Shown: piece by piece, positions 12,843 to 22,377 of the stretch
Layout of the letters: the number at the start of each line of letters is the position of its first letter
Numbering within the stretch: the stretch's first letter is position 1
Assembly: GCF_036785885.1 (NCBI RefSeq)
Contig: NC_092312.1
Span: forward strand, 21,656,001 to 21,720,000
Origin: Coffea arabica
Taxonomy: Eukaryota; Streptophyta; Magnoliopsida; Gentianales; Rubiaceae
Reading direction: 5' to 3'
DNA length: 64,000 nt
Program-made: the position numbers and the translations under genes
The notes under the pieces: model-generated
Told to the model about the DNA's origin: nothing
The model's input: only the letters and a program-made list of their open reading frames with translations
Database searches by the model: none

Positions 12843-13018
12843 GTGGTCCCTTTCACCGCATGGCCCATCACTTTCTTTCTTCGCTTGTGACTTGCAAAAT
12901 TTGTGAGCGTAGCCGAGATCAATCCTGCCAGCCGAGATCACAGCCGAAGTCGTCCACTTCGTCCAGTTCGGTATACAATAGTAAGTATCCCTTTTTCTTC
13001 TTGTCTTGTCTTTCACAT

Positions 13019-15334
13019 ATGGCCAAAACGGCTAAAACCCACAAAGAAACCGTGACCCCGAGCTACCAGACCGAGGTGAGGGCGGATTCTGAGGAAGAAG
13101 CGACGACGTCCAGTTCGGAGGGGTCGGCACAGGGTTCCGAGGAAGGATCGACCGAAGTGAGAGTCGGCGAGGCAGGCTCGGGATTGGAATCGTCCGAGAT
13201 GAGCGAGGGTGGTTCCGAGGTCGAGTACAATACCGAGTTCGGGACCGAGATACCCCATGACGAGGGCGTGCCGGAGCCAGTTGCTCCAGTGGACGTAGCC
13301 AACATCAATTTCGGCCAGATGCCGAAGTTTAGGAGTCGAGTGGGAAGGGATAGGGCCGAGAAGGTGGTAGACAAGTACCCCTTCCGGCCGTGGTATGAAG
13401 TTTTGCCGCCCGAGGTGGATGACACAGCCGCGGAACCCCCCTTTGGCATGGTGGCCGTCTACATTCAACAGCTGGAGGCCGGGCTGAGGATGCCGACGTC
13501 GAGGTTCCTCCGGGACTTACTTCGTCACTTCCAGGTGAGAATCACCCAGCTCACCCCGAATGCGATCCGCATCATTGTGGGGTTTGAGATGCTGTGCCGA
13601 CATCAGGAGGTGACTCCCTCCGTCGATCTCTTCCGCCGATGCTACACCCTCAAGGCGCACGCGACTGATAAGGGATGGTTTTATGTTGGCAACCGGAACA
13701 ATGCCATCCCGAAGTTGGTGATCGGTGCTCCCAGCTCGATCAAGAACTGGAAGCGCGACTACTTCTTCGTGCCCGGAGTGGACTTTCCGAGGGGTTTTTG
13801 GTGGAGGCCAATTAAGGCGAAGGCCGACCCCTCAGCGGGGGATGCCGAAGAGGAGTCCTTCCAGAAACTGATGAAGTCGGGACTTCGGCTATTCAGCCAT
13901 GACTACCCCGAAGCCGTGCTCGTGGATGGGGGGATAAGTCGAGCCGTGATCAATACTACCAAAGCTCCCTTCTTTTCCACTGAAATTGAGAAGCCTTGTA
14001 ATTTTCTTTCATGACTTTTCTTTTCACTTCGGCTAAGGCATATGATAATATTTATTTCTTGTGCAGTGACTAAACTGTCCGACCTCGTCGTCTCTGGCTC
14101 GTCCGAAGTGGCCAAGAGGCAGAAGAGGAAGAGCACTGACGAGACCTCAGCACCTCCGCCAAAGAAGAAGAAGTCACAAGGACCAGCCGCTAAGACCTCG
14201 GCGCCTAAAGGCACTCCCTCCAAGGTTGGCCAGAGCAGCTCGGCCACTGCGGCTACTGGGTCCACCTCGTCTGTACCAGAGGGAGTCCCCCTTGGAGTTG
14301 TTACAAAGGTCACACCTCCTTCTGGCCGAGGCAAGCAGCTGAAGCCTCCAGTTAATCCGGTATCGGGGACCTCGCTATGGAATCGTTTCCATAGCCCCCC
14401 AGTGTTTCCCGGAGACGAGAAGACGCACTCCGGCAATCATTGGTGTCCGAACTGGAAGATTTCGGTCAACGACAGGTGCCAACACCCTCGGGTCGCTCAA
14501 GAGCTAATAATGCACTCCATTCTGCCAAGGGATTTGGAGTTCATGAAGAAGCTGAGCCCGGCCGAGCTGGTTCAAAGTCTGATGGTGACCACGGCTTCCA
14601 CCTCAGCCTTCGCGGCCGAGATGGCACACCGATATTGTGCTCTGGTCGATGAGCAGGACACCGGCAAGCTACAGAATCAGATCTCCAAGTTGGAGAAACA
14701 ACTGGCGGTGTCCGAGTCTGAGAAGGCCGAGCTTGAAAAGCGGCTTAAGGAGGCCGAGGTGAAGGATGAGGAGGCCGTGGCTACTGTCAACAGTCTCAGA
14801 TCGGCTCTTGAAGAAGAGCAGAAGAGGGGGGACGAGGCGAAGAAGTCCCACGAGCAAGCCCTTGACAGTGCTAGAACCTCGGCCGTGGAAACGTTTCGGA
14901 GGTTTGAGGCCTTCACCAGGGATCTCGGCCAACTACTCACGCCGAACTTCATGTTTGGCTTCACATCGGCCATAGATGAGGCTGCAGCTCACCTCTCCTC
15001 CGAAGCCTTGGAGTCCCTGAAAAACCATGCCAGCTACAATGAGGACTCCAAGGAGTTGTGCGACCGGATGGCCGAGAGCCTCCAAGCTGGAAGGAACCTG
15101 ACCGAGGTCCAGGCCGAATTCAACAAATGGCTGTCCGAGCTCGACGAGGTGCTCGAGGAGGTTGAAGAGGAAGAAACTGGAGAGGATGCCGGGGGAGACG
15201 AAGCCGGAGAGGACGAAGTCGGAGGGGACATCGGCAAAGAGCCTGAAGATGAACACCCCGGCGGAAAAGAGGCCGAAGAGGAGGCTGCCCAGGAGGGAGT
15301 CAAGACCGGGGATGCAGCCGATACGGGGGTTTAG
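13019..15334 (+). CDS. Antisense ORF of the Tat element (PF04195-like 'gypsy-type transposon' protein)
   Basis: Intact gene on the strand opposite gag-pol, between pol and the 3' LTR. I read it as join(13019..13997, 14067..15334), 2247 nt, 748 residues; the 69-bp intron has GT-AG ends, and splicing joins two long frames without a stop. The frame stays open upstream to an ATG at 12860, but that ATG is only about 20 bp after the TATA box, so 13019 is preferred. Order: acidic Ser/Glu/Gly-rich N-terminus (to about residue 110); a globular region of about 220 residues (VYIQQLEAGLRMPTSRFL, a conserved-looking KNWKRDYFFV) of the type annotated as 'putative gypsy type transposon'; a Lys-rich basic stretch (PPPKKKKS), possibly a nuclear signal; a long coiled coil (ISKLEKQLAVSESEKAELE and on); and a very acidic Glu/Gly tail. 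Function unknown. No catalytic motif is visible; binding of nucleic acid or Gag is possible but is inference. Confidence 0.85.
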
Positions 15335-15507
15335 GCTTGTAGGCTTCAAGGGGGTGGCCGAGGTGAAGTGTCTAGTAGCACTCCGACTTCGGCCTTGTAT
15401 TTTTTGTAATACTTCTATTGAATGAAAGTCTGTTTCTTTTCATCTCAGCTCTTTAATTCCTTGTTTCTTGCTTTGACTTCATCCCTTGTTTGTCCCCCTT
15501 ATTTTTT

Positions 15508-15513
15508 AATAAA
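15508..15513 (+). terminator. Poly(A) signal of the antisense gene
   Basis: AATAAA lies 174 bp after the antisense stop, within the 274-bp gap that separates the two converging genes of the element. Confidence 0.5.
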
Positions 15514-15608
15514 GAGTGCTGGGCATCATATTGTTGAAAAATAACTAAATGGCTGAAGCCATAACTTGACAAGATAATTGGATGAAATAACTGAATGAAG
15601 TCACAACT

Positions 15609-18600
15609 TCAAGCATAATACAACCTAAGGTTCTCGGCGTGCCAAGACCTCGGCACTAATGAGCCATCTCGGTAACTCAGTTTACAATACCCCTTAGGGT
15701 CAGATTCCACAACTCGGTAGGGGCCTTCCCATTTTGGGCACAGTTTTCCTTGAGGCTCAGCTCGGCTGACTGAGTTTTTTCTGAGAACCAAGTCTCCAGG
15801 GCGGAATCTACGATGTCTGACCCGGGCATTGTAATAGTGTGCCAATGTGTTCTTATAAGAAGCTATCCGGGCGGAGGCGAGGTCCCTTCGTTCTTCGACG
15901 AGGTCGAGGTCCAGCAGCCTCTCTTCGTCGTTCACCTCGGCGGCATAGGCTGCCAGCCGAGGGCTGCGGGTAAGGATCTCAGCCGGGATGACAGCCTCGG
16001 CTCCGTAGGTCAGGGAGAATGGGGTCTCTTGAGTCGCTGACCTCGGCGTGGTCCGATATGACCACAAGACACTGGGGAGTTCCTCCACCCAAGATGACCC
16101 AGCTCGGTGTAGTCGGGTCTTGAGGCCATGCAGGAGAGTCCGGTTGAAGTTTTCTGCTTGACCATTGGCTTGGGGGTGGCCTACCGAAGTGAAGTGTTGT
16201 TTGATGCCGAGGTTCTCGCACCAGGTCTTGAATGGGTTCTCGGCAAATTGTCTCCCATTGTCCGAGATGATGATCTGAGGTATGCCAAAGCGGCAGACAA
16301 TGCATTTCCAAAAGAATTTCTGAATGGCCAGCCCCGAGATGGTGCGAAGTGGCTCGGCCTCGACCCACTTAGTGAAGTAGTCCACAGCCGTCACCAGGAA
16401 GGTATAGCCCCCGACCGCTTTAGGGAAAGGACCTATGATATCTGTCCCCCATTGCTCGAATGGCCAAGGTGAAGTGATGGGGACCATGAAATTTGAGGGC
16501 TGGTGATGCTCGGGTGCGTGGACTTGGCAGGAAGGACAGCCGAGAACGAGGTCCTGGGCGTCTTGCCGAAGTGATGGCCAGAAGTATCCAAGGAGCATAG
16601 TCTTCTTGGCTAACATCCTGTGGCCGACATGAGCTCCGCACAGGCCTTCGTGGATCTCGTGGAGGATATGACGTCCGGCCTCGGGAGTGACACACCTCAG
16701 CCAGGGGCCGAGGTAAGAGCGTTTGTACAATTCTCCATCGCGGAGGGCGTATCGAGCAGCCTTGCGTTGTATCTTCCTCGCCTCGGCCCGGTTTTCGGGA
16801 AGGGTTCCCTGACTCAGGAAAAGGATGATCGGGGTCATCCAATTATCTTCGGAGTGGACGGGGCAGGCCACCTCTTCCACATATCCTGGTTCATTCAGAA
16901 CTTCCACTAAGACCGTCTTGTTGAGGTCCGAGAATGAAGTGGAGGCCAGTCGGGATAGGGCGTCGGCTCGCTTATTCTGGGACCGGGGGATTCTTTGGAT
17001 TTCGAATGACTTGAAGTATGCGGTGAGTTGGTGAACTTTGGAGAGGTACCTTTGCATGGTCTCATCCTTAGCCTCGTATTCACCAAGAACTTGGCGCACA
17101 ACAAGTTGGGAGTCACTGCGGACGTGGACTTGCTGGGCGCCGAGCCTTCGGGCCAACTGGAGTCCAGCAATTAAGGCCTCGTACTCGGCTTCATTATTGG
17201 TGGCTGGGAAGCCAAAGCGGAGGGCGTAGGAGCACACCTCTCCCTGAGGTCCTTCCAGGAGAAGTCCGGCTCCGCTGCCTTCTCCGTTGGAGGATCCATC
17301 GACATACAATGTCCACTGGGGTGAGGAGGATACCTCGGCTAAGGCTGAGGTGGACTCCGGACCTTCCGTGAAGGTGAGCTCGGCAAGGAAGTCAGCCAAA
17401 GCTTGAGCTTTTATGGCGGTGCGTGGCTCGTAGGACAAGTCATATTCTCCCAATTCGACAGCCCACTTGGTGAGGCGACCAGAAGCTTCGGGTCGCACCA
17501 ATATTTGCCGAACGGGCTGGTCAGTCCTGACCGAGATAGGATGGGCTAAGAAATAGGGCTTCAACCGCCGAGCGGCATGGACTAGTCCCAGCACCAGTTT
17601 CTCCACCTGAGTGTATCGAGTCTCCGGCCCGCGAAGAGCGCGGCTGACGTAGTAGATCGGCACTTGGGTGCCCTCATCTCGGATGAGCACAGCGCTGACA
17701 GCCTCGTCGGCTGCAGAGAGGTAGAGGTAGAGCTTCTCCTCGGGCCGAGGTGAAGCGAGAGTGGGCAGGTGGTGCAAGTACTGCTTCAGCTGGTCGAAGG
17801 CAGACTGACACTTCTCAGTCCAGGCGAACTGATCAGACTTCTTCAGCACTTTAAAGAAGGGCAGGGCCTTCTCAGCAGATTGAGACAAAAAGCGGTTCAG
17901 TGCGGCCAGGCGTCCATTCAGTCTTTGGACTTCTCGGAGGTTCCGAGGTGGGGACATATCTTGGATGGCCTTGACTTTGTCGGGGTTGGCCTCGATCCCC
18001 CGATGGGAAACCAGATACCCCAAGAATTTTCCCGAGGTGACGCCGAAGACGCACTTCTTGGGATTCAGCTTCATCCTCGAGTCTCGCAGGACCCCGAAGA
18101 CTTCCCTCAAGTCTAACAGGAAAGATGAAGTGGCGAGACTTTTGACGAGGATGTCATCCACGTAAGCCTCCACATTACGGCCGATCTGATTCTTGAAGAG
18201 CCGGTTGATCAGCCTTTGGTAGGTCGCCCCGGCGTTCTTCAGCCCAAACGGCATGGTGGTGTAGCAATAAACACCTCGATCGGTGTAGAACGCCGTCTTC
18301 TCTTGGTCCTCTTCACTCATTCCTATTTGATGATACCCTTTGAAGGCATCTAGGAAGCACAGGATCTCGTACCCCATCGCCGAGTCGACGAGGGTGTCTA
18401 TCCTCGGGAGGGGATAGCAGTCTTTGGGACAGGCCTTGTTGAGGTCGGTGTAGTCTACACACATTCTCCATCCGCCGGTGTCCTTTCTGACCATGACTGG
18501 GTTGGACAACCAAGTCGGATATTGGATTTCGTGGATCATCTTGGCCGGCAAGAGCTTGTCGACCTCGTCCGATATGGCCTTGCTGCGTTCGGGGCCGAAG

Positions 18601-21056
18601 TGTCTTCGCTTCTGCCGCACAGGTCGGGCCTGTGGGTTAACGTTAAGTTGGTGAGTCATAAGCTCGGGTGGCACTCCGACCACTTCATCTGCGGACCACG
18701 CAAAGATGTCTCGGTGGTCCTTGATCAGGGAGATCACTTCTTCTTTCAGGGGTGAAGGGAGTCCGGCCCCTACTTGGACCACTCGGTCAGGCTTGGCTTC
18801 ATCCAAGACCACTTGTTCCACTTCATCCCCTGGCTCAAGCCTGCTGGGCTCTCCTGCCTTATGAGGGTCGATGCAGTCTATGGAGAGGACAGCCGGCCTC
18901 TTTTCTTCTGACCTCGGCGGGGGCTGAGGTCCGACTGCGGCTTGGATGGTGGCGAGGTAGCATTCTCGGGCGGCGCCCACGTCACTGCTCACCTCAGCCA
19001 CCCCCTCTGGTGTTGGAAATTTGAAGCTTAGGTGGTAGGTAGAATATACGGCTCTCAAGGCATTGAGCGTGGGCCGGCCTATCAGCATGTTGTAAGGAGA
19101 GTCCGCTTTGACCACCGCAAAGCTGACAGGCACAGTTCGGCAACGGGGATGACGCCCGATAGTCACCATTAAATTCACCATGCCTTCCGGGTGGACGACG
19201 TGTCCCCCGAAGCCGACAAGGGGAGTTCTGACCGGAGTGAGTTGGTCCCGGATTAGCTTCAAACTCTCGAAAGTTCGGTAGTACAGGACGTCTACCGAGC
19301 TTCCGGGGTCAACGTAGACCTTCTTGACTATATAATTGTTTGTGAGGACCTCAATCACGAGGGACTCGTGATTGCTGGAGGCAGCGGGGACAGGGTCGCG
19401 GGGACCATAGGTTATGACCTCGGACAGCCTCGAGCTCGGCTCGGCCACATCCATGCCGGCTTGGCGGTAGGTCCGCTTTCGGGAGCTCTGGCTGTCTCCT
19501 CCCGTGGGACCACCTGAGATGGTGTTGATCACCCCGGCAATGTTTGGACCATAGCCTGGTGACCCGTCGCGTGGAGGCCTTTGGTCCCCTTTCTGGTCCT
19601 CAGGACCTCGGCAGTTGAGCTTGGTGTCCCGCCTGTCTTCTCGGCGAGGACCTCGGCTCTCCCGGTGGGAGGCACTTCGTCCGAAGCTTCCATCTTTGCG
19701 GACAAATTGTTTCAAGTGTCCTTGCCGAATTAGATTTTCGATCTCTCGTTTCAGATCGTTGCAGTCTTCGGTCTCGTGCCCAACATCTCGATGGTAGGCA
19801 CAGTAGAGGCTGGAGTTCCTCCTATCTCTTCTTCCAGGGATCTCAGGAGGTGTTCGGCCGAGGTGGTTCTGCCTCATCACAGCCAAGACATGAGATCGGC
19901 TGGAATTGAGCGGTGTTAGCTCAGCGTCCGAGGTGGAAGATCTTCCTCTCACGATCCGGTCAAAGACACTCCGGCGGTCCCGTGGTGGGTTTGAAGTGCC
20001 ACTTGGGCCGGGTTCACCTCGGCCGATGTCTTTCCTTCTCCGGGCATCTTGTCCCGTACGAGAGGCTTGGGCTTCTCGCTTCATGCGATTCACATCTTCA
20101 CTTCGGATTCCCTGGTCCACTCTTTCCCAGAGTTCGTGAAGTGTACGAGGGTAATCCCGATGGATTTCGGTGTTGAAAAGTCCGGCCACCAACCCGTTGG
20201 TAAAGGCCGCGAGAGTTACCTGCTCGTTCTGATCAGGTATTTGCACATTCTCCTCGTTGAACCTCTGAGCATACGAGCGAAGAGACTCGCCCTGACCCTG
20301 TTGAAGGTTCAAGAGATAAGCTGAAGTCTTCGTGATTGGTCGAGACGACACGAAGCGGTGGATGAACCGGTCTATCAGCTCATCCAGGGAGGAAATGCTC
20401 CCTGGTTCCAAACTCCAGAACCACTTCCGGGCAGTCCCATGTAGGAAAATGGGGAAAGCCCGACAAATCACGGCGTCGGGGACGCAGTAGAGTCGGAATG
20501 CGGAGATGAAGGCGCGGAGGTGATCCTCGGGGTCACCTCGGCCGTCATAGGTGTGCAAGTTTGGAAGCTTGAAGTTCGGGGGCACCCTTTCCCCATTGAT
20601 GTCATCTGTGAAGGGCGGAGCCCTCATGTAGTCCGAAGCCAGACCCCCGGGGCGCCGAGGTGGGTCCTCAACTCGCTTTCCTAGCAGTCCCCGGGAAAAC
20701 GCCCGGGAGATGGAAGTTAGCTTAGAAGTCGCCTTGGAGGAGGCGCGCCTGGAGGTACTCCGTGAGAGACGCCCCTCATCGGAGTCTTCACCTGAAGGTG
20801 CCTCAGGGGACTTCGTCGGCCTCCTCTTGGAAGACTCGGCCTTTTCTTTCCCCTGTCTTTTGAGGTACCTTCCTAGCTCCTCAAAAATGGTTGGGTTGTG
20901 TGATACGAACTCGGCCATCTTGGCGATGGCCTCCTCGTTGTTAGGCTGGGTCCTTGGGGACCCTTGCTCTTCAGAGATGCGATCTTGCTGGGCTCCCGAG
21001 GTCTGCCCAGCCCCAGTTGAGGGAACTCGACCACTTCTGGAGCGCGTGGATCTCAT
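15609..21056 (-). CDS. Gag-pol polyprotein of Tat-lineage retrotransposon
   Basis: Single uninterrupted 1815-residue frame. Residue positions are approximate. Gag capsid-like region 150-340 (ARKWFWSLEPGSI); variant zinc knuckle C-x2-H-x4-H-x4-C near 418 (CAYHRDVGHETEDC); aspartic protease with VDPGSS near 582, a DPG form in place of the usual DTG/DSG; reverse transcriptase about 770-1010 with YVDD at 965; first RNase H about 1060-1190; second, archaeal-type RNase H from about 1245 (LYVDGSSN) to 1375; integrase with HHCC zinc finger near 1464-1510 and a D-D-E core at about 1537, 1596 and 1632; C-terminal chromatin-binding-type tail. All expected motifs are present with no stop or frameshift, so the element may be autonomous. 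The ATG lies about 22 bp after the primer-binding site. Codon use is GC-rich compared with the host genes. Confidence 0.97.
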   Translation of the reverse strand: MRSTRSRSGRVPSTGAGQTSGAQQDRISEEQGSPRTQPNNEEAIAKMAEFVSHNPTIFEELGRYLKRQGKEKAESSKRRPTKSPEAPSGEDSDEGRLSRSTSRRASSKATSKLTSISRAFSRGLLGKRVEDPPRRPGGLASDYMRAPPFTDDINGERVPPNFKLPNLHTYDGRGDPEDHLRAFISAFRLYCVPDAVICRAFPIFLHGTARKWFWSLEPGSISSLDELIDRFIHRFVSSRPITKTSAYLLNLQQGQGESLRSYAQRFNEENVQIPDQNEQVTLAAFTNGLVAGLFNTEIHRDYPRTLHELWERVDQGIRSEDVNRMKREAQASRTGQDARRRKDIGRGEPGPSGTSNPPRDRRSVFDRIVRGRSSTSDAELTPLNSSRSHVLAVMRQNHLGRTPPEIPGRRDRRNSSLYCAYHRDVGHETEDCNDLKREIENLIRQGHLKQFVRKDGSFGRSASHRESRGPRREDRRDTKLNCRGPEDQKGDQRPPRDGSPGYGPNIAGVINTISGGPTGGDSQSSRKRTYRQAGMDVAEPSSRLSEVITYGPRDPVPAASSNHESLVIEVLTNNYIVKKVYVDPGSSVDVLYYRTFESLKLIRDQLTPVRTPLVGFGGHVVHPEGMVNLMVTIGRHPRCRTVPVSFAVVKADSPYNMLIGRPTLNALRAVYSTYHLSFKFPTPEGVAEVSSDVGAARECYLATIQAAVGPQPPPRSEEKRPAVLSIDCIDPHKAGEPSRLEPGDEVEQVVLDEAKPDRVVQVGAGLPSPLKEEVISLIKDHRDIFAWSADEVVGVPPELMTHQLNVNPQARPVRQKRRHFGPERSKAISDEVDKLLPAKMIHEIQYPTWLSNPVMVRKDTGGWRMCVDYTDLNKACPKDCYPLPRIDTLVDSAMGYEILCFLDAFKGYHQIGMSEEDQEKTAFYTDRGVYCYTTMPFGLKNAGATYQRLINRLFKNQIGRNVEAYVDDILVKSLATSSFLLDLREVFGVLRDSRMKLNPKKCVFGVTSGKFLGYLVSHRGIEANPDKVKAIQDMSPPRNLREVQRLNGRLAALNRFLSQSAEKALPFFKVLKKSDQFAWTEKCQSAFDQLKQYLHHLPTLASPRPEEKLYLYLSAADEAVSAVLIRDEGTQVPIYYVSRALRGPETRYTQVEKLVLGLVHAARRLKPYFLAHPISVRTDQPVRQILVRPEASGRLTKWAVELGEYDLSYEPRTAIKAQALADFLAELTFTEGPESTSALAEVSSSPQWTLYVDGSSNGEGSGAGLLLEGPQGEVCSYALRFGFPATNNEAEYEALIAGLQLARRLGAQQVHVRSDSQLVVRQVLGEYEAKDETMQRYLSKVHQLTAYFKSFEIQRIPRSQNKRADALSRLASTSFSDLNKTVLVEVLNEPGYVEEVACPVHSEDNWMTPIILFLSQGTLPENRAEARKIQRKAARYALRDGELYKRSYLGPWLRCVTPEAGRHILHEIHEGLCGAHVGHRMLAKKTMLLGYFWPSLRQDAQDLVLGCPSCQVHAPEHHQPSNFMVPITSPWPFEQWGTDIIGPFPKAVGGYTFLVTAVDYFTKWVEAEPLRTISGLAIQKFFWKCIVCRFGIPQIIISDNGRQFAENPFKTWCENLGIKQHFTSVGHPQANGQAENFNRTLLHGLKTRLHRAGSSWVEELPSVLWSYRTTPRSATQETPFSLTYGAEAVIPAEILTRSPRLAAYAAEVNDEERLLDLDLVEERRDLASARIASYKNTLAHYYNARVRHRRFRPGDLVLRKNSVSRAEPQGKLCPKWEGPYRVVESDPKGYCKLSYRDGSLVPRSWHAENLRLYYA

Positions 21057-21077
21057 TTTAGCAATAGTAGTCTCGTT

Positions 21078-21095
21078 CCCACAGACGGCGCCAAT
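21078..21095 (-). promoter_or_regulatory. Primer-binding site
   Basis: On the minus strand, directly after the 5' LTR, the sequence is ATTGGCGCCGTCTGTGGG. The TGGCGCC core is the tRNA-complementary start found in many plant gypsy elements. I did not assign the tRNA. Confidence 0.8.
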
Positions 21096-21692
21096 TGAGG
21101 AGGTGATTTTTGGTTGGTAACTAGACCGACCTGGATCAGTCCTCTCTGAGATGAAGTGAGGTGAACTCCTGTGTTCGAAGTGAACCTCCTCGTCCGAAGT
21201 GTGTGGCGGGGCTTCTCCCCTGGTATCACTCCGACGATCAAGTTAGTATGAGAACCAGAATAATGAGAATGAGTTAATGAACAGTGTATGCTTACTTGTT
21301 GGGAGTGTGTCTGGGGTATTTATAGAAGAGAGGTGGTCAAGACGGAAGGCTCATGCTAGCGGGACCCACTCTCTGGCATTACGGCTCTGTCTCCTGTCAG
21401 GAGGTCTGACTCTGACACTGTAGCCGCCTGGGAGTGATGACGGAGGATATGGTGCAGGTGCCATTAAGTGCCTCCAGTGCTTTTCAGATAAAGTGCTGGT
21501 CCTGGATGATGTCAGGTGGGTTGACATCATCAGCGTGCAGCTGAGGCGGGGGTGCCGAGGTCGGCTACACAGTATGCTATGGAAACGGCCGAGCCCGAGC
21601 TCAGGGATGATGTCCGGGACACGGATGAACTCCGATGAGGGACGAGGTGAGTCCACCTCGGCCACTCGGGATGGCCGAGGTGAGCATCCTCA
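21096..21692 (-). repeat. 5' LTR of the Tat element
   Basis: 597 bp, TG...CA ends within the short inverted repeat TTGAGGA/TCCTCAA. A minus-strand TATA box (ctataaata) lies at 21317-21325 and would drive gag-pol. Confidence 0.95.
21317..21325 (-). promoter_or_regulatory. TATA box of the 5' LTR
   Basis: A ctataaata motif on the minus strand inside the LTR, oriented toward gag-pol. The same motif is present in the 3' LTR at about 12152-12160. Confidence 0.6.
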
Positions 21693-21773
21693 AATACAAT
21701 AAAAGAAACCAACGTATGGAAGTTTGAAGAAGAAAGCGGAGGCAGCAGTAGTACTGCTGCAACCGGATAACTA

Positions 21774-22229
21774 ATGATGCTGCTGCAGCTGCGTCCGCTG
21801 CGCTTCTGCTCTTCTTCTGGTACTATAATTCTTGCCCTGGTTTTTCTGGGGTCACATCTTCTGGGCTGTTGAGAATTTTACTCGGGCCGACCTCCCAGCT
21901 GACTTCGTTTTCGGTGCCGGCTCTTCTGCCTATCAGGTCTGCCCTTCGCTTCGCCACATTGGTACGACGTTTATGTTACTTCATCTGAAAGCCAATGTCG
22001 AAATCTGTGTCATATTCTTGTTACTGCCAATATTCTTGGCTGCCTATGCTGAAAACTCTCCTCAACAGCGGCCAGGCCAATTGACTTTCATAGTCTCTTT
22101 TGATTTTGGGTTGATTTGGCTGCTTGCATTGTGATTTGTAATTGTGATTATACTAATGATCTCAGGTTGAGGGTGCTGTATTTGAAGATGGAAGGACTCC
22201 TAGCATTTGGGACACCTTTGCTCATGCTG
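21774..22229 (+). pseudogene. Beta-glucosidase (GH1) fragment, two exons, frameshifted
   Basis: Remnant of a plant family 1 glycosyl hydrolase. Exon 1 (21774-21936) starts with two Met codons and a hydrophobic signal-peptide-like stretch (TIILALVFLGSHLLG), then hits a stop. The rest of the exon continues in another frame as ENFTRADLPADFVFGAGSS, the conserved GH1 N-terminus, ending AYQ at a GT donor. Exon 2 (22166-22229) encodes VEGAVFEDGRTPSIWDTFAH followed by AG, the next conserved block, with good splice sites. No later exons, and so neither catalytic Glu motif (NEP, ENG), appear downstream; the next 3' sequence is a gene on the other strand. The frameshift and missing exons make it a pseudogene. 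The Tat 5' LTR ends 81 bp upstream of its start codon. Confidence 0.8.
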
Positions 22230-22377
22230 GTCTGGCTTATCGTCACATTTTACTAAACTAGTTGATAGCAGTTCCTGCATTTGCAAGAACAATGAAAGTA
22301 GAAAGAATAGACATAGTCTGCACTACTCAATGTTATTTTACTTTTCCAACCAGGCAAATGACAAAAATTACTGCATA

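Larger units (their letters stand above)
11931..21692 (-). mobile_element. Full-length Tat-lineage Ty3/gypsy LTR retrotransposon
   Basis: Two 597-bp LTRs bound a 9.76-kb element read on the minus strand. Order in the direction of transcription: 5' LTR (21096-21692), primer-binding site, gag-pol (21056 to 15609), an extra antisense gene (13019-15334 on the plus strand), polypurine tract, 3' LTR (11931-12527). The double RNase H, the TGGCGCC primer-binding site and the extra ORF between pol and the 3' LTR are hallmarks of the Tat lineage. The LTRs differ at only two positions that I can find, so insertion is recent. No clear 5-bp target duplication is visible: flanks are ataat on the left and aatac on the right. 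It sits between the two MLF genes, just upstream of a beta-glucosidase fragment. Confidence 0.95.

Noticed and set aside
13013-14436. Minus-strand ORFs of 128-177 residues in the Tat element, between the 3' LTR and pol
   Set aside because: They are shadows of the antisense gene, with no family resemblance and no start context.
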